This document shows positions 52,092 to 61,445 of a stretch of DNA of 64,000 nt, piece after piece; within the stretch, counting starts at the first letter, position 1; each line of letters opens with the position of its first letter. The notes beneath the pieces are model-generated. The model saw only the letters and a list, made by a program, of their open reading frames with translations. It was not told the origin of the DNA and ran no database searches. Origin of the DNA: Algisphaera agarilytica (GTDB lineage: Bacteria; Planctomycetota; Phycisphaerae; Phycisphaerales; Phycisphaeraceae); NCBI RefSeq assembly GCF_014207595.1, contig NZ_JACHGY010000001.1, forward strand, positions 4,000,212 to 4,064,211. The letters are read 5' to 3'. The translations under genes and the position numbers were made by a program.

Positions 52092-53215
52092 GTCTTTTGA
52101 TCCAGGGCCTGGGCACCGCACAACCGCCCCACGCGCTCGAACAAGAAGCCATGGCCGCCTCGGCTTTGCCCTGCTCCTGCAGCAACGAACGCCAGCGGAA
52201 GCTGCTGCCCACGCTCTACCGACGCGCCCACGTCGAACGCCGCCACAGCGTGGTGGTCAACGCCAAGAACGGCCACGCCAAGCTGCCCGTGCACGACCGG
52301 ATGCTGGCGTTCTACCCGCCCGCTTCCGACGCCAACGACCGCGGGCCTTCGCTCTCCGACCGCATGCGTCGTTACCCCGAGGAAGCCCTGCCGTTGGCGC
52401 TCGATGCCTGCCGGTCGGCGCTGGACGACGCGGGTGTCGCCCCCAAACAGGTCGGACAACTCGTCGTTGTGTCCTGCACCGGTTTCTCCGCACCCGGGGT
52501 GGACATCGGACTGATCGATGCGTTGGGTTTACCGCCCACGGTTGGCCGAACGATGGTCGGCTTTATGGGCTGCCACGGCGCGATGAACGGGCTGCGTGTG
52601 GCGCGGAGCCTCGCCGATGCGATCACCGAGCCGGATCAACACGTGCTGATGTGCTGCGTTGAGCTTTGCACCCTGCACTTCCAATACGGCTGGGACCCGC
52701 AGAAAGTCGTCGCCAACGCGTTGTTTGCCGACGGCGCTGCCGCGGTGGTCGGAAAGCCCGAACCCGTTGCGCGTCGAGACGACTCTTTTAACCTTCCGCG
52801 TGCCACGGCCCACGGCAGTTGCCTATTGCCCGACTCGCGTGACCTGATGACATGGATTATCCGGGACCACGGGTTTGAGATGACACTCTCGCCCAAGGTG
52901 CCCGACCTCATCCACCAGCACCTGCGTAACTGGATCGAACCCTGGCTGGCTGAGCAGAGCCTGACCGTTGAGCAGATTCAGGGCTGGGCGATCCACCCCG
53001 GCGGGCCGCGGGTTATCACGGCGGTGGAAGAATCGCTCGGATTGCCCGAAGGGGCCGGTGACGGTTCGCGGGAGGTGTTGCGCGAGTGTGGCAACATGTC
53101 CTCGCCGACGGTGCTGTTCATTCTGGACCGGCTCCGCCAGCAAGCCACCCCGCTTCCATGGGTCGCACTGGCGTTTGGCCCCGGCTTAACGATCGAAGCA
53201 ACGCTGTTTCGTTAA
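52088..53215 (+). CDS. Type III polyketide synthase
   Basis: A 375-residue chalcone/stilbene synthase-like enzyme that joins acyl starters with malonyl-CoA. The catalytic triad is complete: Cys162 in GFMGCHGAMNG, His303 in IHPGGPRVI and Asn336 in CGNMSS. The conserved TGFSAPGVD block is at 131-139. Long-chain acyl starters are usual for bacterial members, giving alkylresorcinols or alkylpyrones; the product here is not readable. Overlaps the oxidoreductase by four bases. The product is likely modified by the two upstream enzymes. Confidence 0.93.
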   Translation: MSLLIQGLGTAQPPHALEQEAMAASALPCSCSNERQRKLLPTLYRRAHVERRHSVVVNAKNGHAKLPVHDRMLAFYPPASDANDRGPSLSDRMRRYPEEALPLALDACRSALDDAGVAPKQVGQLVVVSCTGFSAPGVDIGLIDALGLPPTVGRTMVGFMGCHGAMNGLRVARSLADAITEPDQHVLMCCVELCTLHFQYGWDPQKVVANALFADGAAAVVGKPEPVARRDDSFNLPRATAHGSCLLPDSRDLMTWIIRDHGFEMTLSPKVPDLIHQHLRNWIEPWLAEQSLTVEQIQGWAIHPGGPRVITAVEESLGLPEGAGDGSREVLRECGNMSSPTVLFILDRLRQQATPLPWVALAFGPGLTIEATLFR

Positions 53216-53229
53216 GCGGCACATACGGA

Positions 53230-54000
53230 CTACTTCTTGAGCGACGCCGCGTTCGCTTTGGAATTGAGCTTCCAGTCGTACGAGACGAATTGGATTTGGT
53301 CGGTCAGCGGTACACCCAATCGTTCGGTGGCGTAGGCCTTCCAATCCGGCCCGAAGTCTTGGCCGTACCACTCGAAGAGTTTGGTCACGGCCAGGCCGGA
53401 CTGCTGCTTCACGGCGTAGCGTGGGTGGTTGAAGTTCAGCACATAGGCTTCTTGCTCGGCGAGCTGTTCTTCGAGCCGATCTGCGGTGTACGCCTCGGCC
53501 CGCAGCGGGGGGCAGGAGTAGGCGGCACACACCACGGCCCAGTGGATGCGGGGCTCGTCGAATTGCTTGCGGATGATTTCGTGCTCGAGTTGGTTGAGGC
53601 TGAGGGTGCGGCCGGCGAGGTTCCAGATTTCCTGGTCCCAGGGCTTGCCGCCGTGCAGGTCGGTGATGGATTGCGGGGCCTCGTCCCCATTGTAGTTGTC
53701 GAGAATGAGCTGGAGCGTGAACGCGTTGTAGGCGTTGATCAGGGTCGCGAGCCTGGCCTCGGGCTGATCGAGCAGCGGCAACGCTTCGGGGTCGGCCAGC
53801 GAATCCACATACCGGCGCAGCGCCTCGGGCTCGGCATGCAACGCGTCGTAGTCCACGAAACCCGCGTCATCCACGTGGGCCTTGAGCAAGGCGTCGTAGC
53901 CATCGAAGGCGGACGGCTCGGCAACGCTGTTCGACGGGGCGAGCAGGGTCGCAACGGCAAGAATCACGGCGGTCAGGGGTAGGTTGACGAAACGTTGCAT
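53230..54000 (-). CDS. Exported DUF547 protein
   Basis: A 256-residue protein with a signal peptide (LPLTAVILAVATLLAPSNSVA) and the DUF547 domain: LINAYNAFTLQLILDNYN, LEHEIIRKQFDEPRIHWAVV and CAAYSCPPLRAEAY, with conserved Cys and His that suggest a cysteine-protease-like fold. Function unknown. It converges with the polyketide synthase and is divergent from uvrB (91 bp). Start ATG at 54000; the frame is open to 54081. Confidence 0.88.
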   Translation of the reverse strand: MQRFVNLPLTAVILAVATLLAPSNSVAEPSAFDGYDALLKAHVDDAGFVDYDALHAEPEALRRYVDSLADPEALPLLDQPEARLATLINAYNAFTLQLILDNYNGDEAPQSITDLHGGKPWDQEIWNLAGRTLSLNQLEHEIIRKQFDEPRIHWAVVCAAYSCPPLRAEAYTADRLEEQLAEQEAYVLNFNHPRYAVKQQSGLAVTKLFEWYGQDFGPDWKAYATERLGVPLTDQIQFVSYDWKLNSKANAASLKK

Positions 54001-54091
54001 GGTGAGGGTCTCCGGTGTCGCGGGTCTAACCCCGCCAGGGGTGGATTGTATTCCCCGCACGGCGGAATCGGCGGCGTACAATCAAAGCCTC

Positions 54092-56167
54092 ATGGAAGAA
54101 CAACCGTTTCAAATCGTCAGCGAGTTCCAGCCCATGGGCGATCAGCCCGCGGCGATCGACGCCATGGCCGAGCGCCTCATCGCCGGGGAGAAGTACAGCA
54201 CCCTGCTGGGCGCCACCGGCACGGGCAAGACCTTCACGATGGCCCACACCATCGCCCGCGTCGGCAAGCCCACGCTGGTGCTCTCGCACAACAAAACCCT
54301 CGCCGCCCAGCTCTACGAAGAGTTCAAGGAGCTCATGCCCAACAACGCGGTGAGCTACTTCGTCAGCTACTACGACTACTACCAGCCCGAAGCTTACATC
54401 CCCCAGCGCGACATCTACATCGAGAAAGACTCGTCCCGCAACGACGATCTCGACCGCCTCCGCATGGCCAGCACGACCAACCTGGTCTCCCGGCGGGACG
54501 TGGTCGTGGTCGCGTCGGTCTCGTGCATCTTCGGCCTGGGCTCACCCAAGGAATACAAAGAATCGGTTGTGCCCATCCAGAAAGGCGATCTGGTCGACCG
54601 GCAGAAGCTTCTCCGCCGGTTTGCCGACCTGCAGTACACCCGCAGCGAGTTCGAGCTCAAGCGCGGCGGCTTCCGTGTGCGGGGCGATGTGATCGAGCTT
54701 GTGCCGGCCGCGGAGGAGTTTGCGTACCGCATCGAGTTGTTCGGCGATGAGGTCGATAGCCTCGCGCTCATCAACCCGACGTCGGGCGAGCTGCTGGCCG
54801 ACACCGATCGCATAGACGTCTACCCCGCGGTGCAGTACGTGCTGGATGAAGACCGCAAAGAGTTCGCCATCAACGCGATCAAGGCCGAGCTGGAGAACCG
54901 TGTCATGGAGCTGCGCGGCGAGTGCAAGCTGCTCGAAGCGCAACGGCTGCTGGCCCGCACCAAGTACGACCTGGAGATGCTCGACGAGGTCGGCTTCTGC
55001 AACGGCATCGAGAACTACTCCCGCCACCTCGACGGCCGCCAGCCCGGCGAACGGCCGTACTGCCTGCTCGACTTCTTCCCCGCCGACGACTGGCTGATGC
55101 TCATCGACGAGAGCCACGTCACGCTGCCGCAGATCAAGGCGATGTACCACGGCGACCGCCACCGAAAGGAAACACTCGTCGAGCACGGTTTCCGCCTGCC
55201 CTCGGCCCTGGACAACCGCCCACTCAAATACGACGAGGTCGAAGAACTCTGGCCGCAGGTCGTCTTCGTCAGCGCGACCCCCGGCGAATACGAACTCGAA
55301 AACTCCGGCGGCGAGGTCGTCGAACAGATCATCCGCCCCACCGGCCTGGTCGATCCGGTGATCGATATCCGCCCCGCCGACGGCCAGGTGCCCGACCTGC
55401 TGAAGATGATCCAGGAACGCAAAGCCAACGGCGAACGCACGCTGGTCACGACGCTCACCAAACGCCTCGCCGAGGACTTGGCGTCGTACCTCGCCGACCA
55501 GGACATCGACTGCCGGTACCTGCACAGCGAGGTCGAGACGCTCGACCGCGTGGTGATCCTGCGCGAGCTGCGTGAGGGGCAGTTTGATGTGCTGGTCGGG
55601 GTGAACCTGCTGCGGGAGGGCTTGGACCTGCCCGAGGTGTCGCTGGTGGCGATTATGGACGCCGACAAGACCGGATTCCTGCGTAGCGGCACGTCGTTGA
55701 TCCAGCAGATCGGCCGGGCCGCGCGGAACGAAAACGCCTACGTGGTGATGTACGCCGACGAGGTCACCCCCGCGATGAAGGAAGCGATCGACGAGACCAA
55801 CCGCCGCCGTGAGAAGCAGCTCGCCTACAACGCCGAGCACGGCATCACGCCCAAGACCATCAAGAAAGCCATCCGACGCGGCATCGAGATGGAGCTGCGT
55901 GCCCGCAAGACCGCCAAGGATGCGCTGTCTGGTGATGAGAAAGAGTACGACCGCGCCGAGCTGTTGCAGGAACTCGAAGCCCAGATGCTCGAGGCCGCCC
56001 AGGCCTTAGAGTTCGAAAAAGCCGCGTCGATCCGCGACAAGGTCAAGGAAATCAAAGCCGCCCCGGCGATGACCAAGGTCAAGCTCAGCAAGAAGAAGTC
56101 CAAGCCCAAGCCCGGCACCCCGGGCACCAAGGTGCGCAAGCTCAGCAAGAAACGCTCTTCGCGGTAA
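54092..56167 (+). CDS. uvrB: UvrABC excinuclease subunit B
   Basis: DNA-damage-verifying helicase of nucleotide excision repair. The 691-residue protein has Walker A GATGTGKT (40-47), the beta-hairpin YYDYYQPEAY near 92-101, and helicase motifs VTTLTKRLAEDL and LREGLDLPEVSLVAIMDADK. A C-terminal UVR domain, which contacts UvrC, is followed by a Lys-rich tail. Start is the ATG at 54092; the frame is open to 53984. It is followed after 41 bp by the adaptor gene. With the photolyase and the ligase set, the window carries three DNA-repair systems. Confidence 0.96.
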   Translation: MEEQPFQIVSEFQPMGDQPAAIDAMAERLIAGEKYSTLLGATGTGKTFTMAHTIARVGKPTLVLSHNKTLAAQLYEEFKELMPNNAVSYFVSYYDYYQPEAYIPQRDIYIEKDSSRNDDLDRLRMASTTNLVSRRDVVVVASVSCIFGLGSPKEYKESVVPIQKGDLVDRQKLLRRFADLQYTRSEFELKRGGFRVRGDVIELVPAAEEFAYRIELFGDEVDSLALINPTSGELLADTDRIDVYPAVQYVLDEDRKEFAINAIKAELENRVMELRGECKLLEAQRLLARTKYDLEMLDEVGFCNGIENYSRHLDGRQPGERPYCLLDFFPADDWLMLIDESHVTLPQIKAMYHGDRHRKETLVEHGFRLPSALDNRPLKYDEVEELWPQVVFVSATPGEYELENSGGEVVEQIIRPTGLVDPVIDIRPADGQVPDLLKMIQERKANGERTLVTTLTKRLAEDLASYLADQDIDCRYLHSEVETLDRVVILRELREGQFDVLVGVNLLREGLDLPEVSLVAIMDADKTGFLRSGTSLIQQIGRAARNENAYVVMYADEVTPAMKEAIDETNRRREKQLAYNAEHGITPKTIKKAIRRGIEMELRARKTAKDALSGDEKEYDRAELLQELEAQMLEAAQALEFEKAASIRDKVKEIKAAPAMTKVKLSKKKSKPKPGTPGTKVRKLSKKRSSR

Positions 56168-56208
56168 CCTGTAGCGGTCTCCACCCCCCCCTCCCCAAGG
56201 ACCCCGGG

Positions 56209-57081
56209 ATGCTTGAATCACTCTCGAAACAGATCGGCGTGCTCACATTCATGGCCGCCGTCGCGATCCTTCCCCACCACGCGTCGTCCGAGCCGGTAGA
56301 GGGCATCGTTTTGCCCAGCAAGCAGGTCGTGCTCAACGCGCCGCTGCCCTCGATCCTCAAGGAGTTCACCGTGCGGGAGGGCGACAAGGTGGAAGCCGAG
56401 CAGCCTCTGGCGTTCATGGACGACAGCCTGCAGCAGGCCTCCCTGAAATCGGCCGAGTTTCAGGCGGCCAGCATGACCGCCATCCGCAACGCCGAGCTGG
56501 TCCTGGAAGACGCCCAGATCCAGGTGGAACGGATCCTCGAAGCCCAGAGTTCGGACGCCGCCAGTGAATGGGAAGTCCGCCGGACCAAGCTGCAGGCCGA
56601 AACCGCTGCCGCCCAGCTCGAACAAGCCCGCGAGCAGCAGGAACTGGCCAAGATTCAACTCGAACTCGAACGCGCCCGGCTCGAGCGCTACGCGGTGCTC
56701 GCCCCGTTCACCGGCCGAGTCCTGCGGATCGACGCCGAGGCCGGCGCCTCGCTGACGCAGCAGGACCAACTGCTCACCCTCGTGGCGATGGACCCGCTCG
56801 AAGCCCACTTCCACCTGCCCAGCACCGACTACGGCAAACTCGAAGTCGGCCGGGAGTACACCCTGGCGACCGACGCGTCGCGGCAGCTGTCGTTCAACGC
56901 CAAGCTGATCACCATCGACCCGGTGATCGACCCAGCCAGCCAAACGTTCCGCGTGGTGTTCGAGATCGACAACGCCGACGAAGCGTTGCCCTCCGGCTTT
57001 GCCGTGTGGGTCGATCCCGACGCCGTGGGCGGAGAAGCCGCCGCCGCGGTGTCGACCGAATCACACGGTTTTCTTGATTAA
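56209..57081 (+). CDS. Periplasmic membrane-fusion adaptor (HlyD/RND type)
   Basis: A 290-residue adaptor. Signal-like N-terminus (about 5-27, IGVLTFMAAVAILPHHASS), first lipoyl half with PLPSILKEFTVREGDKVEAE, a coiled coil (about 85-165, rich in Glu, Gln and Ala), the second lipoyl half with YAVLAPFTGRVLRIDAEAG and a beta-barrel. Such proteins bridge inner- and outer-membrane pumps. It has no pump of its own alongside, but converges on three genes for a SecA paralogue and two further HlyD-like proteins, so a shared machine is inferred. Confidence 0.86.
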   Translation: MLESLSKQIGVLTFMAAVAILPHHASSEPVEGIVLPSKQVVLNAPLPSILKEFTVREGDKVEAEQPLAFMDDSLQQASLKSAEFQAASMTAIRNAELVLEDAQIQVERILEAQSSDAASEWEVRRTKLQAETAAAQLEQAREQQELAKIQLELERARLERYAVLAPFTGRVLRIDAEAGASLTQQDQLLTLVAMDPLEAHFHLPSTDYGKLEVGREYTLATDASRQLSFNAKLITIDPVIDPASQTFRVVFEIDNADEALPSGFAVWVDPDAVGGEAAAAVSTESHGFLD

Positions 57082-57092
57082 CGTGCCGATAT

Positions 57093-57150
57093 CTGTCTTT
57101 GCCGCTTGCGGCTAAGCGTCCGAGTGCTGAGCAGCAAGCGGCAAAGACAG
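57093..57150. repeat. 17-base perfect inverted repeat between convergent genes
   Basis: CTGTCTTTGCCGCTTGC (57093-57109) is repeated inverted at 57134-57150 with a 24-base loop. It lies between the adaptor and SecA-like genes and may end transcription from both sides, or be a dispersed repeat. No T-run. Confidence 0.7.
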
Positions 57151-57155
57151 AGGAT

Positions 57156-59129
57156 TTACTCCACCCCGGCGAAGCCCAGCGAATCGGCGATCTGTTCGTC
57201 CTGTTTGAGGACCTGCTTGCGCATCGCCCTTGAACGCGACTGTGCCCGGCGTTGAGCGCGTTGGAAGAAGAACGGCACCCACCGGAGGCGGCCGTATCGG
57301 CGGATCAACTCGTCCTCCAGGCTCAGGAACATCACCGCATCGCCGGGGTCGCCCTGCCGACCCGCCCGGCCGAACAGCTGCCGGTCCACGCGGCGCGAGT
57401 CGTGGCGTTCGGTCGCGATGATCTGTAGGCCGCCGAGTTCGACCACGCCCTCGCCGAGTTTCACGTCGGTGCCACGCCCGGCCATGTTGGTGGCGATGGT
57501 GACTTGGCCACGCTGCCCCGCCGCCGCGACGACCTCGGCCTCCTCGGCGTGGCGGATGGCGTTGAGCACCTGATGCTCGATGCCGCGCTGGGTCAGCCGT
57601 TCGCTGAGCGTTTCGCTCGCGCCGACGCTGCGTGTGCCCACGAGGATCGGCCGTCCGGTGTCGTGCAGGCGTTGGACCTCGTCCGCGACGGCGTCCCACT
57701 TGGCGTCCTCGGTCGGCAGAATGCGATCGTTCGCCAGCTTGCGGATGATCGGGCGGTGGGTCGGGATGTAGGCCGTGGGCGTGCGGTAGGTCTGCCAGAG
57801 TTCGCGGCGTTCTTCCCAGGCCGTGCCCGTCATGCCCGAGAGGTTGCGGTACATGCGGAAGAAGCGTTGAAAACTGACACGGGCCATCGTCGCCTTGGGC
57901 GGTTCGACTTCCACACCTTCTTTGGCCGCGACCGCCTGGTGCAGGCCGTCGCGCCACTCGCGGTCGGGCATGAGCCGGCCGGTGGATTCGTCGACGATCA
58001 CGACCTTGTCGCCCTGCACGACGTATTGGATGCCGGCGACGTACAACTCCCGGGCGGTGATCGCCTGGACGATCATCTCCTCGGCCCGACGCTGTCCCGC
58101 CCAGATGCCGCCCAGCGATTCGGTGACCTCGGCGACCTTGTTCCGGCCGCGGCTGGTCAGCCGGATGTCGCGGAACTGGCGGTTCACCGTGAAGTCTTTG
58201 CGGACCTCAAACACCTGGGCGAGTTCCGCGGCTTTAATGAAGGCTTCGACCTGCTGGGCATTGGGCGAGGGGCCGGAGATGATCAGCGGCGTGACGGCCT
58301 CGTCGATCAGCACCGAGTCGGCCTCGTCGACGATGACGTGCTCGAGCCCGCGCATCACGACGCGCTGCGCCGCCCCGGCGGGGTTGTTGTCGCCCAGCCC
58401 GCCGCCCAGCATGAGTTGGTTGAGCATCGTGTCGGTCAGGCCACGCTGCGGGCCCAGGGTGAGCTTGTCGCGGAGGTAGTCGGCGGCGGCTTCTTTGTTG
58501 GTGGTGTAGGTCACATCCGCCGCGTAGCCCGCGCGGCGGACCGGCGGGTCCATGTCGCTGGTGACCGAAGCGACGGTCAGGCCGCACGCCTCGTAGACCG
58601 GCCGCATCAGGTCCGCGTCCCGCCGAGCGAGGTAGTCGTTGACCGTGATGACGTGCACGCCGCGTCCGGCCCAGCCGGCCACGGTCGCGGGCAGCGTGGC
58701 GATCAGCGTCTTGCCCTCGCCGGTGGCGACCTCGGCGATGCAGCCGTCGTGCATGGCCAACGCCGCGGCGATCTGGGTGGGGTAGGCCTTCAGCCCGATC
58801 GCGCGGAACGCCGACTCGCGGATGAGCGCGAACCCACGGGTCACATCGTCGGCCGTCTCACGACCCCGCCGGAACACCGCCCGCATCTCCAGGACCTGTT
58901 GCCGGAGCTCGTCGATGTGTAGCGATTCGATTTCCGGGGCCAATGCGATCACCGCGTCGGCCCGTTTGAGGTACCGCCGGGTGCGGGGCAGCCGCGAGAC
59001 GATCGCCGCGGCGCACGCCTCCCAGGCCGCGTCGAGGCCCTCGGGCAGACGCGGGGACGGGGGCCGGCTGGCCAGCATCCGCCACCACGAACTGGGCGGC
59101 AACGCAACTGGTGGATCGAGTCGACTCAT
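57156..59129 (-). CDS. SecA paralogue lacking the C-terminal third
   Basis: A 657-residue SecA-family ATPase. Both nucleotide-binding domains are intact: ATGEGKT (135-141), TVNDYLARRDA (162-172), the Walker B region VDEADSVLIDEA (267-278), NMAGRGTDVKL and QLFGRAGRQGDPGD. The preprotein cross-linking region lies between about 200 and 370. The protein ends after the first long helix that follows SLEDELIRRYG, so the helical wing, two-helix finger and zinc tail of housekeeping SecA (about 900 residues) are absent. It is therefore a specialised motor. Its start is five bases after the stop of the protease-adaptor gene. Confidence 0.9.
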   Translation of the reverse strand: MSRLDPPVALPPSSWWRMLASRPPSPRLPEGLDAAWEACAAAIVSRLPRTRRYLKRADAVIALAPEIESLHIDELRQQVLEMRAVFRRGRETADDVTRGFALIRESAFRAIGLKAYPTQIAAALAMHDGCIAEVATGEGKTLIATLPATVAGWAGRGVHVITVNDYLARRDADLMRPVYEACGLTVASVTSDMDPPVRRAGYAADVTYTTNKEAAADYLRDKLTLGPQRGLTDTMLNQLMLGGGLGDNNPAGAAQRVVMRGLEHVIVDEADSVLIDEAVTPLIISGPSPNAQQVEAFIKAAELAQVFEVRKDFTVNRQFRDIRLTSRGRNKVAEVTESLGGIWAGQRRAEEMIVQAITARELYVAGIQYVVQGDKVVIVDESTGRLMPDREWRDGLHQAVAAKEGVEVEPPKATMARVSFQRFFRMYRNLSGMTGTAWEERRELWQTYRTPTAYIPTHRPIIRKLANDRILPTEDAKWDAVADEVQRLHDTGRPILVGTRSVGASETLSERLTQRGIEHQVLNAIRHAEEAEVVAAAGQRGQVTIATNMAGRGTDVKLGEGVVELGGLQIIATERHDSRRVDRQLFGRAGRQGDPGDAVMFLSLEDELIRRYGRLRWVPFFFQRAQRRAQSRSRAMRKQVLKQDEQIADSLGFAGVE

Positions 59130-59133
59130 CGCC

Positions 59134-61335
59134 TCACATACTCAAGCGCCGCATCAGCATCTGCCGCAACGCCAGCCAGCCCTGCTCGGCCAGCGGCTGC
59201 GGCTCGAAGGTAAACCGCACATGCACCCGCTGCCCCGCCATCAACGGCGGCGCGCCTTCCGGGGCCGGGTCGGGCTTGATGCGGACCTCGAAGAAGGCTT
59301 CTGCGGCTTTCGTGCCCGTTTGGTCGGCCGTGTCCGTCGCCACCGAGCCGCCGGCCATGTAACCCATCGCGGGGCTGAATAGCTCGTTGCCGCCCGACTC
59401 GGCGACGCTCAGCACGGTGCCGTGATACGTCTCGCCGGGCCGGTTGGGGTTCTTGATCTCCACGGACCGCCCGACCCAGTTGCCCACTTCCAATCGGGGC
59501 CCGAGGTATTGGTCGGCCGCGGCGCGGATCACCAGGTCATCCAGCGACGCGACGACGCCCATCGGTTCGCCCCGCTTCACGAACCGGCCGGGCAAACGCT
59601 CGCTGTCGAACGAGACCCACGTCCCCGCAGTCGTCGGTTGGGTTTGCAGATCGGCCAGTTGGTCGGCGATGCGTTGCCGTTGGTCTTCCTGAGCCCGCAA
59701 CTGCCCGCGAAGCGCTTGGGCCACGGCGATGTCTTCCGACATGGCGGCGCGGTAGCGTGCTTCGAGCTGACGCTGGTCGCCCAGCAACTGGTCGTAAGCC
59801 GATTGCAATTCGAGGTTGTCTGCTTCGACCAGCACGTCGCGCTGTTCGGCATCGACCGTCACCGCCTCGCCCGTGGGCATAGCGGTATGGATGAAGCCAT
59901 CCGCCCCGGCGTAGATGCGTTCTAAGGTGACGGGCTCGACCAACGCCGAGGCCCGCCCGCGGTCGGGCACCGGTACCCCGCCGACCAGCACAGCGATCAG
60001 CAGCACCGTCGCCAGCGACGCGTAGATCGCCCGGCCGCGCGTCCGGGTCAGTTCCGGGCTGTTCGCCAAATACTTGATCCACTTTCCCCAGGGGACCAAG
60101 AGGAACGTGACCACCGCGAGGAACGCCATGATCATGCCGATGAAAAACAGCTGGCCCGCCACGAACAACACGATCGTGAAGCCCAGGAACACGCGGTACG
60201 CCGCGGACGCCAGGCCGTAGGTCACGAACCACACGGTTTCGCCCGCGCTGTGGGCCGGGTTCTTAGGGTTCTGCACGGCGTAGACGTGTTTTTTGACCAG
60301 GTAGTAGAGGTAGTCTTTGCTGCGCTGATAGAGATTGGGCAGCTCGGCGAGGTCCGAGAGGATGTAGTAGCCGTCGAAGCGGATCAGCGGGTTGGCGTTG
60401 AAGAGCAGCGTCGAAACGCTGGCGATGAACATGACGTTGTAGGCGATCGCATGGACGGTCGGGGTGTTGACGCCGGTGTTGGCCCAGACGACCGCGGCGA
60501 TCGCGGCACAGGCGATCTCGACGTACATGCCCGCCGCGCCGACGAAGGCCCTGCGCCACTTGCTGCGGAACGCCCAGGCGCTGCTGGCGTCGACGTACGG
60601 CACGGGCGTGAGCACCATGAGCATCAGCCCGATGGTGTGGACCTCGCTGCTGACCTGTTCTTTCTTGCCGAAGTATTTGACGCTGAACCCGTGGCCGAGC
60701 TCGTGGATCAACTTCAGAACGCCGAAGCTGATGTAGAGCAGCGGCAGGTTGGCGGGGTTCAGGATGTCGTTCTTCTGGCTGTAGAGCTCCCCGGCGTTGT
60801 CGGCGATGCTGAACACGCCGTAAGCGACCAATGCCATCCACAACACGATCCCCACCGGCCCGAAGATCCAGCCCACCAGCGGCGACCAGCGATCCAGCAG
60901 GCGATCCGGATCGAACAGCGGCACCCGCGCGAACAACACGTTCATCACGTAGCCACGCACCTGCCGGTTCATCCGTTTCTTGTAGCGGTTGAACATCCCT
61001 GCGGCGTCGGCGGGGAGGTCGGCGTGGATAAGGTTGGACGTGTAGAGCTGGCCGAGGATCTGGATCGCTTCACCTTGGGTGGGCGCGGCGTCGCCGAGCT
61101 GCTCGTTGCAGGCGTCCCAGACCTGGGCCACGGTCCGCCGGCCGTCGAGCATCGCGACGAAGCGGTAGGCCGACTCATCCACCCGGAAGAACTGGTTGTT
61201 CGACGGGTCACGGAACACCACCCACAGCCGGCCCCGGTAGTGCTGGCGGAACGTCTGCACCAACGAACGCAGCCGCGGCGTCATCTCCGCGACGCGGTAC
61301 CAGGATTCGTTGAAGGTGGGGCGATCAATGGCCAT
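59134..61335 (-). CDS. PqqD-like/M50 protease/HlyD fusion membrane protein
   Basis: A 733-residue protein with three parts. Residues about 20-110 resemble PqqD, a peptide-binding winged-helix domain (FRVDESAYRFVAMLDGRRTV). Residues about 150-455 are a site-2 protease of family M50 with several membrane helices, the zinc motif HELGH (211-215) and the second motif NPLIRFDG (315-322). After a last membrane helix (about 437-455), residues 465-725 form a HlyD-type lipoyl domain with coiled coil. The architecture matches what databases call putative peptide zinc metalloproteases, found with modified-peptide exporters. All three activities are inferred from motifs. Confidence 0.88.
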   Translation of the reverse strand: MAIDRPTFNESWYRVAEMTPRLRSLVQTFRQHYRGRLWVVFRDPSNNQFFRVDESAYRFVAMLDGRRTVAQVWDACNEQLGDAAPTQGEAIQILGQLYTSNLIHADLPADAAGMFNRYKKRMNRQVRGYVMNVLFARVPLFDPDRLLDRWSPLVGWIFGPVGIVLWMALVAYGVFSIADNAGELYSQKNDILNPANLPLLYISFGVLKLIHELGHGFSVKYFGKKEQVSSEVHTIGLMLMVLTPVPYVDASSAWAFRSKWRRAFVGAAGMYVEIACAAIAAVVWANTGVNTPTVHAIAYNVMFIASVSTLLFNANPLIRFDGYYILSDLAELPNLYQRSKDYLYYLVKKHVYAVQNPKNPAHSAGETVWFVTYGLASAAYRVFLGFTIVLFVAGQLFFIGMIMAFLAVVTFLLVPWGKWIKYLANSPELTRTRGRAIYASLATVLLIAVLVGGVPVPDRGRASALVEPVTLERIYAGADGFIHTAMPTGEAVTVDAEQRDVLVEADNLELQSAYDQLLGDQRQLEARYRAAMSEDIAVAQALRGQLRAQEDQRQRIADQLADLQTQPTTAGTWVSFDSERLPGRFVKRGEPMGVVASLDDLVIRAAADQYLGPRLEVGNWVGRSVEIKNPNRPGETYHGTVLSVAESGGNELFSPAMGYMAGGSVATDTADQTGTKAAEAFFEVRIKPDPAPEGAPPLMAGQRVHVRFTFEPQPLAEQGWLALRQMLMRRLSM

Positions 61336-61390
61336 AAGTTTGAGTGATTATTGAAACGACTTGTTTGGATACGTTTGAGAAGTTGTGATC

Positions 61391-61433
61391 GCCTGCGCGG
61401 CGGGCGGTCAGGGCTTCGCCCCGACACCCCTAA
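61391..61433. repeat. Dispersed hairpin repeat, copy 2
   Basis: It shares GCCTGCGCGGCG and the ACCCC tail with 20028-20070, and keeps a hairpin of different sequence (GTCAGGGC-TTC-GCCCCGAC, one mismatch). It lies between two genes of the SecA-like cluster. Confidence 0.7.
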
Positions 61434-61445
61434 AGCCAACAATCC

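Noticed and set aside
57156-59129. Housekeeping SecA
   Set aside because: The C-terminal third is missing and the neighbours are adaptors and a protease, so a paralogue is the better call; a full-length secA should exist elsewhere.
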